A DNA stretch of 54,958 nt, taken from Brumimicrobium sp965659845 (GTDB lineage: Bacteria > Bacteroidota > Bacteroidia > Flavobacteriales_D > Crocinitomicaceae). The position numbers and the translations under genes were made by a program. Positions 33,685 through 43,536 of the stretch are shown piece after piece. Position 1 is the first letter of the stretch; every line of letters starts with the position of its first letter. The notes beneath the pieces are model-generated. The model had not been told where the DNA came from, made no database searches, and was given only the letters and a program-made list of their open reading frames with translations. The DNA lies in the NCBI GenBank assembly GCA_965659845.1, contig CBFHXS010000006.1, forward strand, positions 1 through 54,958, written 5' to 3'.

Positions 33685-34752
33685 ATGAAGACTGAAACAA
33701 TTGATATACGGAAACTTTCAAAGGATCAACTTAAGGAAATGTTGGTGGAAGCTGGGGAAAAACCTTTTCGAGCTAAACAAATCTATGAGTGGCTCTGGCA
33801 AAAAAACGCCATGTCTTTTGGAGAGATGACCAATCTCAGTAAATCATTAAGAGAATATCTTGAATCTAATTACCATATTGATCATATCACTCTCGATGAA
33901 CAACAGGTTAGTTCTGATAGAACAATAAAATGTGCGTTCAACGTTGGAGTGGGAAAAGTAGTAGAGGGAGTATTAATTCCTACGAGAACTCGAATGACGG
34001 CCTGTATATCATCTCAGGTGGGTTGTAGTTTAGCTTGTGAATTTTGCGCAACAGGACGCTTGAAACTACTTAAGAATCTTTCAGCTGGCGAAATTGTTGA
34101 CCAAGTAGTGCATCTCATGAACTTGGCAGAGGGTAAATATGATAAGAACTTGAGCAACATTGTTTATATGGGTATGGGTGAACCACTACTTAACTATAAG
34201 AATGTTCTAGAAAGTATAGATAAAATCACCAGTGAAGAAGGGCTTGGTATTTCTCCTAAACGAATTACGGTTTCAACTGCTGGAATTGCAAAGCAAATCA
34301 AAAAGCTAGGGGATGATGAGGTTCGGTTTAATTTAGCTTTATCCTTACACGCTGCAAATGATCTAAAGCGTGACAAGATCATGAGTATTAATGAGACTAA
34401 TAATTTGGAGGCTCTGGCTGATTCTTTAAGGTATTTCCATAGTAAAACTGGAACAAGGGTAACGTATGAATACATCATTTTTAGAGATTTTAATGACGAA
34501 CTAGATGATGCTAGAGAACTTGCTGAATTTTGTAAGGTAATTCCGTGCAAAGTAAACATCATAGAATACAATCCTATTGATGATGGCGAGTTCCAACAAG
34601 CCGATATGAAAAAAGTTGACCGATTCGCTGCTTTCCTCGAGCAAAGAAATATCATTGTGAACGTGCGACGAAGCAGGGGTAAAGATATAGATGCAGCTTG
34701 TGGTCAGTTAGCGAATAAAAACGAGGTGGTAGATGAACGTATTCTAAAATAA
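33685..34752 (+). CDS. rlmN: 23S rRNA (A2503-C2)/tRNA (A37-C2) methyltransferase
   Basis: 355 residues from ATG 33685; an upstream in-frame ATG at 33598 would add 29 non-conserved residues. The radical SAM cluster motif is C114-x3-C118-x2-C121 (GCSLACEFC). The second catalytic cysteine lies near the end in DAACGQL (C339), and GMGEPLLNY provides SAM contacts. RlmN methylates C2 of A2503 in 23S rRNA and of A37 in some tRNAs. It is single-gene here, ended by a strong bidirectional terminator. Confidence 0.96.
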   Translation: MKTETIDIRKLSKDQLKEMLVEAGEKPFRAKQIYEWLWQKNAMSFGEMTNLSKSLREYLESNYHIDHITLDEQQVSSDRTIKCAFNVGVGKVVEGVLIPTRTRMTACISSQVGCSLACEFCATGRLKLLKNLSAGEIVDQVVHLMNLAEGKYDKNLSNIVYMGMGEPLLNYKNVLESIDKITSEEGLGISPKRITVSTAGIAKQIKKLGDDEVRFNLALSLHAANDLKRDKIMSINETNNLEALADSLRYFHSKTGTRVTYEYIIFRDFNDELDDARELAEFCKVIPCKVNIIEYNPIDDGEFQQADMKKVDRFAAFLEQRNIIVNVRRSRGKDIDAACGQLANKNEVVDERILK

Positions 34753-34754
34753 AA

Positions 34755-34779
34755 AAAGGCCGCTCATCGAGCGGCCTTT
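34755..34779. terminator. Bidirectional terminator between rlmN and the T9SS protease
   Basis: AAAGGCCGCTC (34755-34765) and GAGCGGCCTTT (34769-34779) form a perfect GC-rich stem with a 3-base loop, flanked by A and T runs. It serves both convergent genes. Confidence 0.9.
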
Positions 34780-34804
34780 AAATTTTCAAGCTTATTGTTT
34801 ACGA

Positions 34805-37099
34805 TTATTTAATAATCAATTTCTTAGTAACATTTCCTGAATCCGTAGAAACGGATACAAGATAAACACCAGATGAAATTTTGTCCTCATTAAACGTAAC
34901 AGAGTTATCTGAAGTCGAAACTTTTTCAATTACTTTTCCAGCAAGATCAGTTACATCAATTGTTTTAATTCCTGAGAACGAAACATCTACTGTGAACATT
35001 CCTTCTGATGGGTTTGGATATACTGTTACCTTATCATTAGAAAACTCATTTATGGAAGCTGTATTTTCAGCGCAAAAATCGAAAGTGATCGATGAACCAA
35101 AGTTTGAATTAGCCTCAGTTAGTTCAGCTAAAAGTGCACCATTTGTTAATCTTGTAAGCTCCATGCTTCCATCAAAATCACACTGGTTTTCTATACTACC
35201 ATTCAATCCATCGCCATAGGAATCATCAATTATTAAATCATAGCATCCTTCAAGTAAGCAGAAAGATTCATTAATTGGTAATGTAGCATTTCCTGGGTTT
35301 TCGTAACCACTTCCAGAGTACAATACGTCTCCTTGAGTATCTTCTACCCTCCAAGAAATTTCATCCGCGTAACAATCTAAAATAAGATCCATTATTATAA
35401 TCTCCCCTTCAATCACGGCAGTAAATGATGATCCAAGTACGTTGTTACTCGCGTCTTGATCCAATTGCCCATTGGGGTTAGATAAAGTAATATCCAGCGT
35501 ATTGTTGCCATTCTGAGCACCGAAATATGGTAGAGATACTGTCTCCGTTTGTAAACTAGTCAAGTTTCCTGTCCAGTTAATAGTTTGTGGAGTCCCATTG
35601 TAGGAATACTCAATGTCAAGCGACGTTAATGTCTGTTGTCCATTGTTTCTAATTGTCACCTCAGGATAAGCTGCCTCCCCACATATTGTTCCGTCAGCTC
35701 CATTTATTTGAGTTACACCAGCATCATAATCGAGTGGGTTTGAATAAGGGTCATATCCGTCTATTGCCTCTGCTCCAGAACTATTGGGATCTAACCAGTG
35801 TTCCAATTGCTCATCATTTGCAGAGCCATTTGGATTCCATGAGTTATGTACTCTACCATAATAATCTGGTGCATTTAAGTTAGCGCAAGAGGCACCTCCG
35901 CCCCAAAGCTGACCGATAATTCTTTTGTCTTGATCATATAAAGGGGATCCTGACGATCCTCCTTCAGTTGTTGTATTTCTATCCCATTGAACTTCCCAAC
36001 TAGAATTTGGTTCAGTCGACCCCATTGCTTGAATAGGAGATGAAGGATCATCATCAAATGAAATCTTTTTAATATCTCCCGCGGGATGATGAATACTTAC
36101 TGTCGAACTTGGAGCCGTATTCGAATTGTTCCATCCTGAAAAATAAGGAGTGTGAGACTGAGGAACTGTTCCATTGCTAAGCCCTCCCGTAATTTCAACA
36201 AGACACATGTCAGAAGGTGTTCTTCGAGCTCTCAATGTTGCACCTGAAAGAGACTCAAAGTCAGGAGAGGAACTTGGGTTATTACAAACATCAGATTGCC
36301 ATTTAAAACGAAAAATCCAGTTCGTCGGATTTGAATAACAATGATTCGCAGTAAGAACATAAGGAGTTCCATCGTTAAGTGTATTGTTAATAAGTGCACC
36401 GGAACAAAATCCATTTGAACCTGAAACAAGCATTACAGCACTGTTTATTTGGTTCGTCCAATCTGCACCATCAGGACAATTTACGTTCATGTTACAATTT
36501 CCTGAAGACCCAAACGCTTTCTCTTGATACTCAGTCGCTGTTCTGTAACCGTGCGTTACTCTTGAAACCTCAACATTTCCAATGTTATCACCATTTTCCA
36601 CGGGAACAAAATATTCAACATATACAACTTGCCCAGGAACTAATTCAGTTCCTAACTGCCCTTTGTAAATGTGGTTTTGAGAAAATTTTCCAAGAATAAA
36701 AGATTTATCCTCGTTAAAAACATATAATTCATTTCCTTCAGGGATTTCAGTGTTAACAAACGATAAGTTAATTGTCTTTGCTTGATCAGCAACAATCTTT
36801 AACAACCAAATTTGGTCTCCATTCGAATTTGTAAACCAAGAACCTGAATTATTTAAATCTAATGCTGTTTCGTTGTTGAAACCAAAGCGCCAAGGCCCGG
36901 TTTGAAGACTGTCATTGATCTTGTCTTCAGCTCTAAGTTGAGCAATATCGGGTTGAGCGAATGTTTTAACATCTATAGATTTTTGTTTTCTTAGCACATA
37001 AGAAAATCCGTTCGGAGAACCTCCATCTCCTTGTTGGGCAAATACAATTGAAGTAAATAAAAATACTACAATCGCTAAGTTGTACTTTAGTTTAATCAT
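34805..37099 (-). CDS. T9SS-secreted trypsin-like serine protease
   Basis: 764 residues: signal peptide (to about 21), a prodomain-like N-terminal part (about 22-195), and a chymotrypsin-fold protease (about 200-430). The triad residues are H253 (LTANHC), probable D297 (SDMCLVEI) and S385 (GGSSGSP), resembling lysyl-endopeptidase-type S1 enzymes. A CARDB-like beta domain (about 460-570), a further beta domain (about 575-680) and a type A T9SS sorting domain (about 690-764; YPNPSEGMFTV, ISSGVYLVSV) follow. Several cysteine pairs in the protease suggest disulfides. It is 9 bases after a secreted redoxin-like gene. A surface or extracellular proteinase is expected. Confidence 0.92.
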   Translation of the reverse strand: MIKLKYNLAIVVFLFTSIVFAQQGDGGSPNGFSYVLRKQKSIDVKTFAQPDIAQLRAEDKINDSLQTGPWRFGFNNETALDLNNSGSWFTNSNGDQIWLLKIVADQAKTINLSFVNTEIPEGNELYVFNEDKSFILGKFSQNHIYKGQLGTELVPGQVVYVEYFVPVENGDNIGNVEVSRVTHGYRTATEYQEKAFGSSGNCNMNVNCPDGADWTNQINSAVMLVSGSNGFCSGALINNTLNDGTPYVLTANHCYSNPTNWIFRFKWQSDVCNNPSSSPDFESLSGATLRARRTPSDMCLVEITGGLSNGTVPQSHTPYFSGWNNSNTAPSSTVSIHHPAGDIKKISFDDDPSSPIQAMGSTEPNSSWEVQWDRNTTTEGGSSGSPLYDQDKRIIGQLWGGGASCANLNAPDYYGRVHNSWNPNGSANDEQLEHWLDPNSSGAEAIDGYDPYSNPLDYDAGVTQINGADGTICGEAAYPEVTIRNNGQQTLTSLDIEYSYNGTPQTINWTGNLTSLQTETVSLPYFGAQNGNNTLDITLSNPNGQLDQDASNNVLGSSFTAVIEGEIIIMDLILDCYADEISWRVEDTQGDVLYSGSGYENPGNATLPINESFCLLEGCYDLIIDDSYGDGLNGSIENQCDFDGSMELTRLTNGALLAELTEANSNFGSSITFDFCAENTASINEFSNDKVTVYPNPSEGMFTVDVSFSGIKTIDVTDLAGKVIEKVSTSDNSVTFNEDKISSGVYLVSVSTDSGNVTKKLIIK

Positions 37100-37108
37100 G
37101 GTTTTAAT

Positions 37109-37738
37109 TTAGCTTTTACGTTTAATACTACATCCTTTAGGTGAAGTAGAATTAGGTTTTATAGTTCCTCCTGTAGCATCGTTCAGGAGAGCATTGATTA
37201 AAAAGGGCGAAGCGTTTTCTTTTTTTACTTCAGGCTTGTACGAATCATCGATGGATCCTTTGTATATTAGGGATAAAGACGCGTCAAATAAAAATACATG
37301 AGGTGTCGTTTTAGCGCCAAATGCATCAGCTACCTCGTGATTCTTATCATACAAATAAGGCATTGTATAATTATATTCTTCTGCACGCTCAATCATATCA
37401 TTGAAACTATCTCCTTTTTTTCTTTTGGCTTCGTTACTATTAATTAAGACGAAACCTACGTTGTTTTTGTTGGCGTGTTTCTTAATTTTTTCATAATCCT
37501 GCTCCCAACCTTCGAAGCTGTCATTTCCAATCACAAAGGGACAAGTATTACAAGAGAATACCACAAGAAGACCACGATCTTTAGCGTAACTGGATAATGT
37601 TTCCCTGGATTTGTCAACGTTTTTAAGTTTTTGATCAGCCATAGGAAGCTTATCGCCAATACTGATTTCCGTCCTGTCCTCATACGCAGACATTAAAGAA
37701 AAAGAGATGCCGATAATTAAAAGTAGTGTTGTTTTCAT
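37109..37738 (-). CDS. Secreted redoxin/thioredoxin-like protein
   Basis: 209 residues with a hydrophobic signal sequence (to about 18). The thioredoxin-like fold carries CNTC (C63, C66) followed by PFV, then a YLYDKNHEVADAFGAKTTPHVFLFD stretch with the cis-Pro. This is the AhpC/TSA-Redoxin group in which an NTCP motif replaces WCxxC. The C-terminus (KGCSIKRKS) adds a lone cysteine. It is probably periplasmic. Being 9 bases upstream of the disulfide-rich T9SS protease, it may help thiol handling of that protein, which is inference. Confidence 0.87.
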   Translation of the reverse strand: MKTTLLLIIGISFSLMSAYEDRTEISIGDKLPMADQKLKNVDKSRETLSSYAKDRGLLVVFSCNTCPFVIGNDSFEGWEQDYEKIKKHANKNNVGFVLINSNEAKRKKGDSFNDMIERAEEYNYTMPYLYDKNHEVADAFGAKTTPHVFLFDASLSLIYKGSIDDSYKPEVKKENASPFLINALLNDATGGTIKPNSTSPKGCSIKRKS

Positions 37739-37848
37739 AGTGAGGATTTTTGATAAATATATCGCTTATTATCTTATATTTAAAATATTGTTTCTTTCAT
37801 TCTAGTATTCCTAAGTTTAAAAGGCTGATAGTTTAACAGTTCTCCCAT

Positions 37849-37856
37849 TAACTTTG
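37849..37856 (+). promoter_or_regulatory. Predicted -7 element of the udk/sensor-kinase unit
   Basis: TAACTTTG fits TAnnTTTG exactly, about 98 bases before the ATG at 37955. No clear -33 element is seen. The long leader contrasts with the very short ones elsewhere in the window. Confidence 0.4.
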
Positions 37857-37954
37857 TTGTTTATTCTTGAGTTACCTGTAACCTTTTGATTTTTGATTCG
37901 ATGGTATTCATATTGATTGAAACTCTTAATTTAGAGATTTAAAAACATCCAATA

Positions 37955-39178
37955 ATGAATCGATTTTTGATTTTAGTAGTATTGTTGACGGCTGAGTTTA
38001 CACTCGGACAAATTGAATTAAAACGGGATAAACTAGCTTTTCAGGAACTTGTAGAATGGAATGGAGTACTTGTCGTGGCAGAAGACCCTAAGGGTAAAGT
38101 AGACTTTAAAGAGTTAACGCTTTTAAATCAAGAGGGTGAAGTAAGGTGGAGAAAGTTGATTTATCCAAAGAGTGCGTCTTCCTATTTAATTCAATCATCA
38201 AATTCAGACTACATTTATTATGTGGATGACTTAGTTCCGGTTAATAACTCTATTCGATACAATCAGATCAATCAAAGTGGTAGCGTTACTCCAACAAAAC
38301 TTGATGTGCTAAGAATTATCAGAGAATATGGTTATCGCACACCAGATGAAGTGAGTATCGAGAATGTTGTAAACACCCCAAATGCTCTGGTCTTTCATCT
38401 TTCATTACCCGTTTCGAATAAGGATATCATCGAAAATTTCTTCGTAAGCATTACTCATCACAATAACAGGGTATATCATTGGAAAGCTCCTGAGTCACAC
38501 CCTGACCTAATTAAAGAAGGTAAGGAGGGTCCAATCCTCTTTGCAGGCTCTGATAATGAAGCAATTTATTTCGCGAGATATACGTTTCAAGCAAATAGTC
38601 ATAGGATTAACTTCATTCCTATTGATGCAAAAGCTAGTCCTCAAAATGCATATAATTACTCTATTCCTGAATTCACTCCGATACCATCAACTCAAAAGAT
38701 TTATTCCAATGAAGGTAGATATTACAACAACTCTGAGCAATTAGAGCCTAGAGAGGTGCAAGGTATTCCAGTATACGTGAATAATAAGTATTATTATGTC
38801 ATTAATGATGCATCAACACAGTCAATGGTGGTATATGGAGCGAACGAGGCTGGCGAAATAAGTAAGTTGGGGCTAACTTCAAATTTGGCTAATGAATCGA
38901 GAAAGTATAATGCAACGATTGGTGTTTCAAGAGAAGGAAAAAATGTTACTTTTTGTAGCAGTATTGAAGGTAAAAGTGCTTGTTTACTTTACGATAAAAA
39001 TGAAATCACAAAAATTGAATTAGAACCTGCATCAATAGAATCTCTTCGAAATAATCCAAGTTCTAAGCAAGTAGATAATAATTCCACTACATTTGTATAT
39101 CAATTCTCTGGAACCTGGTACAGCATCGAAAAGGGAGTTTTACCTAATAATGAGATAATTACTTTTGAAAAGCTATAA
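37955..39178 (+). CDS. Secreted protein of unknown function
   Basis: 407 residues with a signal peptide ending near AEFTLG. The mature part is beta-rich with spaced aromatic-hydrophobic strands and no clear catalytic motif; the strand/turn rhythm would fit a beta-propeller, but I cannot assign it. It has no sorting domain or lipobox. It is the first of three co-directional genes, 15 bases before the uridine kinase gene. Confidence 0.75.
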   Translation: MNRFLILVVLLTAEFTLGQIELKRDKLAFQELVEWNGVLVVAEDPKGKVDFKELTLLNQEGEVRWRKLIYPKSASSYLIQSSNSDYIYYVDDLVPVNNSIRYNQINQSGSVTPTKLDVLRIIREYGYRTPDEVSIENVVNTPNALVFHLSLPVSNKDIIENFFVSITHHNNRVYHWKAPESHPDLIKEGKEGPILFAGSDNEAIYFARYTFQANSHRINFIPIDAKASPQNAYNYSIPEFTPIPSTQKIYSNEGRYYNNSEQLEPREVQGIPVYVNNKYYYVINDASTQSMVVYGANEAGEISKLGLTSNLANESRKYNATIGVSREGKNVTFCSSIEGKSACLLYDKNEITKIELEPASIESLRNNPSSKQVDNNSTTFVYQFSGTWYSIEKGVLPNNEIITFEKL

Positions 39179-39193
39179 TAGAGGAAGCATAGT

Positions 39194-39811
39194 ATGACGG
39201 TTATAGGAATTTGTGGTGGGAGCGGGTCTGGAAAAACGACCCTATTGAATCGTTTGGCTGAATATTATCATGAATATGATCCATCGGTTTTTTCTATGGA
39301 TAATTATTATAAGCCTATTCATCAACAAAGTAGAGATGAACAAGGGAAAGTAAACTTTGATCTCCCAACGGCATTAGATCAGGATCGTTTGGAAAGCGAC
39401 TTAAAGCAGTTGGTAAGTGGTGAGCCAATAGAAGTTTTTGAATATCAATTCAATGCGAGCCATAAGCACGTATTAATTACGATTGAACCTTCTGAGTTAA
39501 TCATCGTCGAAGGATTATTCGTGTTTGAGTATGAGAATGTGAGGTCCATGTTGGATTTTGGCATTTTTGTCGATGTAGATCCATCTATACAATTGGATAG
39601 AAGGATATATCGTGACCAAGAGTCTAGGGGGTACTCCCGCGATGAAATAATATATCAGTGGGACAATCATGTGGTGCCCTGTTATGACAAATACTTATCG
39701 CCTCACGAAACGAAAGCTGACTTCATTTATCATAATGATAGTCGTTCTGAAAGTGATTTTAAAAGGTTGTTAAATGCACTAGAGCCATCTCTTCCCCAGC
39801 ATAAGCCGTGA
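39194..39811 (+). CDS. udk: Uridine kinase family protein
   Basis: 205 residues with P-loop GGSGSGKT (about 8-15), the substrate-side SMDNYYKPIHQQSRDEQGKVNFDLPTALD (about 35-63) and a lid with arginines (DRRIYRDQESRGYSRDE). Phosphorylates uridine and probably cytidine with ATP/GTP in pyrimidine salvage. It sits between a secreted protein and a sensor kinase with gaps of 15 and 18 bases, an unusual setting for a salvage enzyme. Confidence 0.9.
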   Translation: MTVIGICGGSGSGKTTLLNRLAEYYHEYDPSVFSMDNYYKPIHQQSRDEQGKVNFDLPTALDQDRLESDLKQLVSGEPIEVFEYQFNASHKHVLITIEPSELIIVEGLFVFEYENVRSMLDFGIFVDVDPSIQLDRRIYRDQESRGYSRDEIIYQWDNHVVPCYDKYLSPHETKADFIYHNDSRSESDFKRLLNALEPSLPQHKP

Positions 39812-39829
39812 AATGATTACTTTTAGCAT

Positions 39830-42800
39830 ATGAAGCGAGCCCTCAAGAAAAAATATTTCATTTGGCTAATGATCTCTTTAGTGAGTACATTTTTTTCTTG
39901 GGGTTTATACAATGTACTTTATGCAACCGATGCGAAAGCTGAATTAGCTCATTTTGAAGAGGAAGTAAATCAACTACATACCAAACAAAGAAATTTTAGG
40001 GATTATATTAAGCCTCTAATTGCAGAGTCTAAAATAAGCGAACTCTGGGAAAATCAACTCTTAATTGAAAGTGACTTTGCAATAAATCTTTACGAAAGCG
40101 ACTCACTTGTTTTCTGGAATAATAATAGTGTTCCAGTAAAAGAGTTAGTTGTGAAGTCGTATGATTCTGATACGCTTTTTGCCGCTCGACTATCTAATGG
40201 TTTTTATTTAATAGAATTTATTACCGTGTATGACCTTAAGTTGGTAATAAGTACAAAGCTTAAAAATAATTTTTATTATGAAAACCAAGACCTATCAAAT
40301 AGTTTAACAGAACACTTTAATCACGGTCATCATATTTCATTTTCTGTAGCGAAGAAGAACACTTATGAGCCGCTAGTTCTAAAGGAGAATAGCGCGCCAG
40401 TTTTTTATGTTAAGGTTAGTTCTAAAAGAATGATTACCGAGTCAAGTCAGTTGTTGATTTATAGCTTGTACCTACTCGGTTTAGTAGCGCTATTGACGTC
40501 TATTACATTCATACTTTTAGCTTACAGCAAGAGGAAAAGAATTGTTATTGTTGGTTTTCCATTTCTACTTCTTTTACTTAGATATCTTTCTGTCGAGTAC
40601 AGTTGGATAAGATTGTTCAGTGAGTTTCAATTATTCAACCCCAACCTTTTTGCAACGAGTAAGATTTTCCCAAGTTTTGGTAGTTTATTATTATCAATGG
40701 CTTGTGTCTTTGTTGCAGCCTGGTGGATACTTTATCACTTGAGAGGTGTCAAAAACAAGGTCGTGCTGGTGCTGTTGTACCTCTCATTATTCCCTTTATC
40801 ATATTTTATAAGCTCTTTGTTTGAATCTCTTGTTCTCAATAGCTCCATATCTCTTGTGATTGACGAAGTTTTTTCATTAAGCATTTATTCTATTCTAGCA
40901 CTTCTTATTATTTCAGGACTGTTTTTAGTTTATTTCTTGTTTGCGCATAGAATTGTCAAACAGTTCATCTCATCTCAATTTCGTTTAACCACAGTAGCTT
41001 TGCTTTGGTTTATTTCAGCAGTTGTTTATTTCTTTCTTGAAATATTCTTTTTTCAGAAGAATATTTATAACGCGTTTTGGCCAATATTGCTCAATGCTCT
41101 TCTTTTGTATATCCATTCTAAAGGGCTTAATCTAAAACAACTTAAGTATCAAGTGTTAGTATTAGTTGTGGTTAGTTTTTATGGAGCGTTTATTCTATTC
41201 GAAAACAATCAATTCAACGAACATCAAAAAAGAGATTTATACGCAAATCAGTTGATTACCGATCAAGATCCTTCTATGGAAATTGAATACATGACAACGA
41301 TTCAGAAGCTAATAGTGAACGATGATTTCAAGAATCTTATAAAAGAAGCGGGAACTCTTAGTTCACAAAAGTTCTTTATGCAATTCGAAAAATGCTGTTT
41401 TGGGACATATTGGGAGAGGTATGAAATGCAGTATTTCTTTTTTAGGGAAGACGGATCTTCGTATGTTACATCTTTAAGGAATCAATCAAAATCTAAAAAG
41501 GAACTCGACAATGTTATTCAAGAGCATAGCCAACCTTCAAGTATAACGGAGAATTTATTTTATATCAAGGATTATTTGGATAGAATGAGTTACATCGCGC
41601 TTGAGGAAGTTGAAATAAATGATTCGACTAATTTGTTACTCTATATAGTGTTTCGCTCCAAGAAAATACCAGAACAGATTGGATTTCCTAGGTTACTAAT
41701 GAATGAAAAGTCTTATGCTCTAGAGGACTTGGAAGAGTATTCTATTGCCAGGTATTCGGGCGGTCAATTGATTATGAATTTTGGAGGTTTCGACTATCCT
41801 AGTCGTTTGGAGTCTTTTTATGATCACTTTGAAGGTAAGTCTGGATTTCAAACTGTTAATGATGTTAGTCATTACGTATACACTCAAGGAGAGGATCAGG
41901 TTGTAGTGATTTCAAAACCGGAGAAGAGGTGGATTGAGAAATTGACTACTTTTTCGTATCTGTTTTTATTCTTCGGACTTTTCATAACTGCTATTACCAT
42001 ATTCGGTCGATTAGTTTCTGCTGATATTACGTTTACAATTTCATTAAGTACGAAAATTCAAATGGTCTTAATTGGTATTGTAGCCATGTCCTTTTTGATA
42101 TTTGCTATTATAGCCGGAAATAATGTGGAGCGTCAGTATAATACTTATACCTATGATAATTTAAAGGAAAAAGTACAGTCAGTAGAAACGGAGGTTTCAC
42201 ATAAACTTGAAGATAAGGATTCGCTTGATCCCTTAATACTTGGTGATTATATGAATTATATCTTAAAGAAGTTTTCGGATGTCTTTGTAACAGATATTAA
42301 TTTGTATGCTTCAGATGGTGAGCTTTTAGCTACTTCGCAACCCAAACTATATGAAACAGGTATCAATGGAGAACATATGAATCCTAAGGCATTCATTGAA
42401 GTGGAGATGAATAAAAGGAGTCAATTTATTCATAAGGAAAAGATCGGAAGACTTTCATATTTGTCAGCTTACGCACCTTTTAGAAATAAAGATGGTAAGT
42501 TGTTAGGCTATTTAAATCTTCAACATTTTGCCAAACAGAATGAGTTCGAAAACCAGTTGAATGAATTTATAGTTGCTATTATTAATATAGCAGTACTACT
42601 CCTAGTGGTAACTGTTGTCATTGCAATATTTGTGGCGGGTTGGATAACCACTCCACTTCGATTGATTCAGGAAAGTTTTAAGAAGGTAGAGCTCGGAAAG
42701 TCTAATCAGCCAATAGATTACAAGGGTGAGGATGAGATAGGTGCTTTGGTAAAGGATTATAACTCAAAGCTCAAAGAACTTGAGTTGAAAGCAATGCAGT

Positions 42801-43489
42801 TGGCAAGGAGTGAAAGAGAAACGGCATGGAGGGAGATGGCCAAACAAGTAGCTCATGAAATTAAAAATCCATTAACTCCAATGAAATTGAGTTTACAGCA
42901 TTTTCAGCGTGCATTTTCACCGGATGATCCGAAGGCCAAAGAGAAAATTAGCAAAATTGCCAATTCACTTGTTGAGCAAATTGATGCATTGACTAAAATT
43001 GCTAACGAGTTTTCTAATTTTGCGAAAATGCCTAAGGCGAATGAGGAAGCAATGGACTTGCTGCCTGTATTGAATAATATTATGGACTTATACACATCAA
43101 CAGAAGTTCATTTAACATTAACATGTAATCTGAATGAGGCATTCGTGTTCGCTGATAAAGACCTAATGATTAGGGTTTTTAATAATCTTGTGAAAAATGC
43201 AATTCAAGCAACTCCTGAGGAGACGGATACTTCAATATATATTGACTTAGTTGCGGATGGTCAGAACTATTTGATTAAAATCCAGGACAATGGTCAGGGA
43301 ATCCCAAAAGACCTTCAGAAAAAGATCTTTGTACCGAACTTTACAACAAAGAGTACGGGTGCGGGTCTGGGACTGGCTATGGTTAAGCAGATCGTTCATA
43401 ATCACAATGGGGAGATTTGGTTTGACTCTAAAGAAGGAGAGGGTACAACTTTCTTTTTATCACTACCGATGTATAAATCTGACAAATAA
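39830..43489 (+). CDS. Large multi-span sensor histidine kinase (NtrY-like)
   Basis: 1219 residues. A first membrane segment (about 10-30) is followed by a periplasmic domain (about 31-205), a block of about eight hydrophobic segments (about 207-455), a second extracytoplasmic region (about 456-705), two spans (about 707-725 and 743-765), and a third sensor-like loop (about 770-908). A last span (about 910-938) leads to HAMP (about 938-990), HisKA with HEIKNPLTPMK (phosphoacceptor H1009) and HATPase_c with NLVKNAIQA (N box), DNGQGIP and GAGLGLAMVKQI. This is a complete kinase. No response regulator is adjacent, so its partner is elsewhere. Signal is unknown. The transcript ends at a strong terminator. 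Confidence 0.9.
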   Translation: MKRALKKKYFIWLMISLVSTFFSWGLYNVLYATDAKAELAHFEEEVNQLHTKQRNFRDYIKPLIAESKISELWENQLLIESDFAINLYESDSLVFWNNNSVPVKELVVKSYDSDTLFAARLSNGFYLIEFITVYDLKLVISTKLKNNFYYENQDLSNSLTEHFNHGHHISFSVAKKNTYEPLVLKENSAPVFYVKVSSKRMITESSQLLIYSLYLLGLVALLTSITFILLAYSKRKRIVIVGFPFLLLLLRYLSVEYSWIRLFSEFQLFNPNLFATSKIFPSFGSLLLSMACVFVAAWWILYHLRGVKNKVVLVLLYLSLFPLSYFISSLFESLVLNSSISLVIDEVFSLSIYSILALLIISGLFLVYFLFAHRIVKQFISSQFRLTTVALLWFISAVVYFFLEIFFFQKNIYNAFWPILLNALLLYIHSKGLNLKQLKYQVLVLVVVSFYGAFILFENNQFNEHQKRDLYANQLITDQDPSMEIEYMTTIQKLIVNDDFKNLIKEAGTLSSQKFFMQFEKCCFGTYWERYEMQYFFFREDGSSYVTSLRNQSKSKKELDNVIQEHSQPSSITENLFYIKDYLDRMSYIALEEVEINDSTNLLLYIVFRSKKIPEQIGFPRLLMNEKSYALEDLEEYSIARYSGGQLIMNFGGFDYPSRLESFYDHFEGKSGFQTVNDVSHYVYTQGEDQVVVISKPEKRWIEKLTTFSYLFLFFGLFITAITIFGRLVSADITFTISLSTKIQMVLIGIVAMSFLIFAIIAGNNVERQYNTYTYDNLKEKVQSVETEVSHKLEDKDSLDPLILGDYMNYILKKFSDVFVTDINLYASDGELLATSQPKLYETGINGEHMNPKAFIEVEMNKRSQFIHKEKIGRLSYLSAYAPFRNKDGKLLGYLNLQHFAKQNEFENQLNEFIVAIINIAVLLLVVTVVIAIFVAGWITTPLRLIQESFKKVELGKSNQPIDYKGEDEIGALVKDYNSKLKELELKAMQLARSERETAWREMAKQVAHEIKNPLTPMKLSLQHFQRAFSPDDPKAKEKISKIANSLVEQIDALTKIANEFSNFAKMPKANEEAMDLLPVLNNIMDLYTSTEVHLTLTCNLNEAFVFADKDLMIRVFNNLVKNAIQATPEETDTSIYIDLVADGQNYLIKIQDNGQGIPKDLQKKIFVPNFTTKSTGAGLGLAMVKQIVHNHNGEIWFDSKEGEGTTFFLSLPMYKSDK

Positions 43490-43519
43490 AAAAGGTTGTT
43501 CTTTTGAACAACCTTTTTT
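43488..43519. terminator. Bidirectional terminator after the sensor kinase
   Basis: AAAAAAGGTTGTTC (43488-43501) and GAACAACCTTTTTT (43506-43519) form a perfect 14-base stem with a TTTT loop. The left arm starts at the kinase stop codon. It also serves the convergent lipoprotein gene. Confidence 0.9.
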
Positions 43520-43536
43520 ATAGACTTAGAAAATCT

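Noticed and set aside
34194..34655. A 153-codon frame antisense to rlmN
   Set aside because: Lies wholly within the conserved rlmN coding region, has no recognisable motif and no promoter; a shadow of the real gene.
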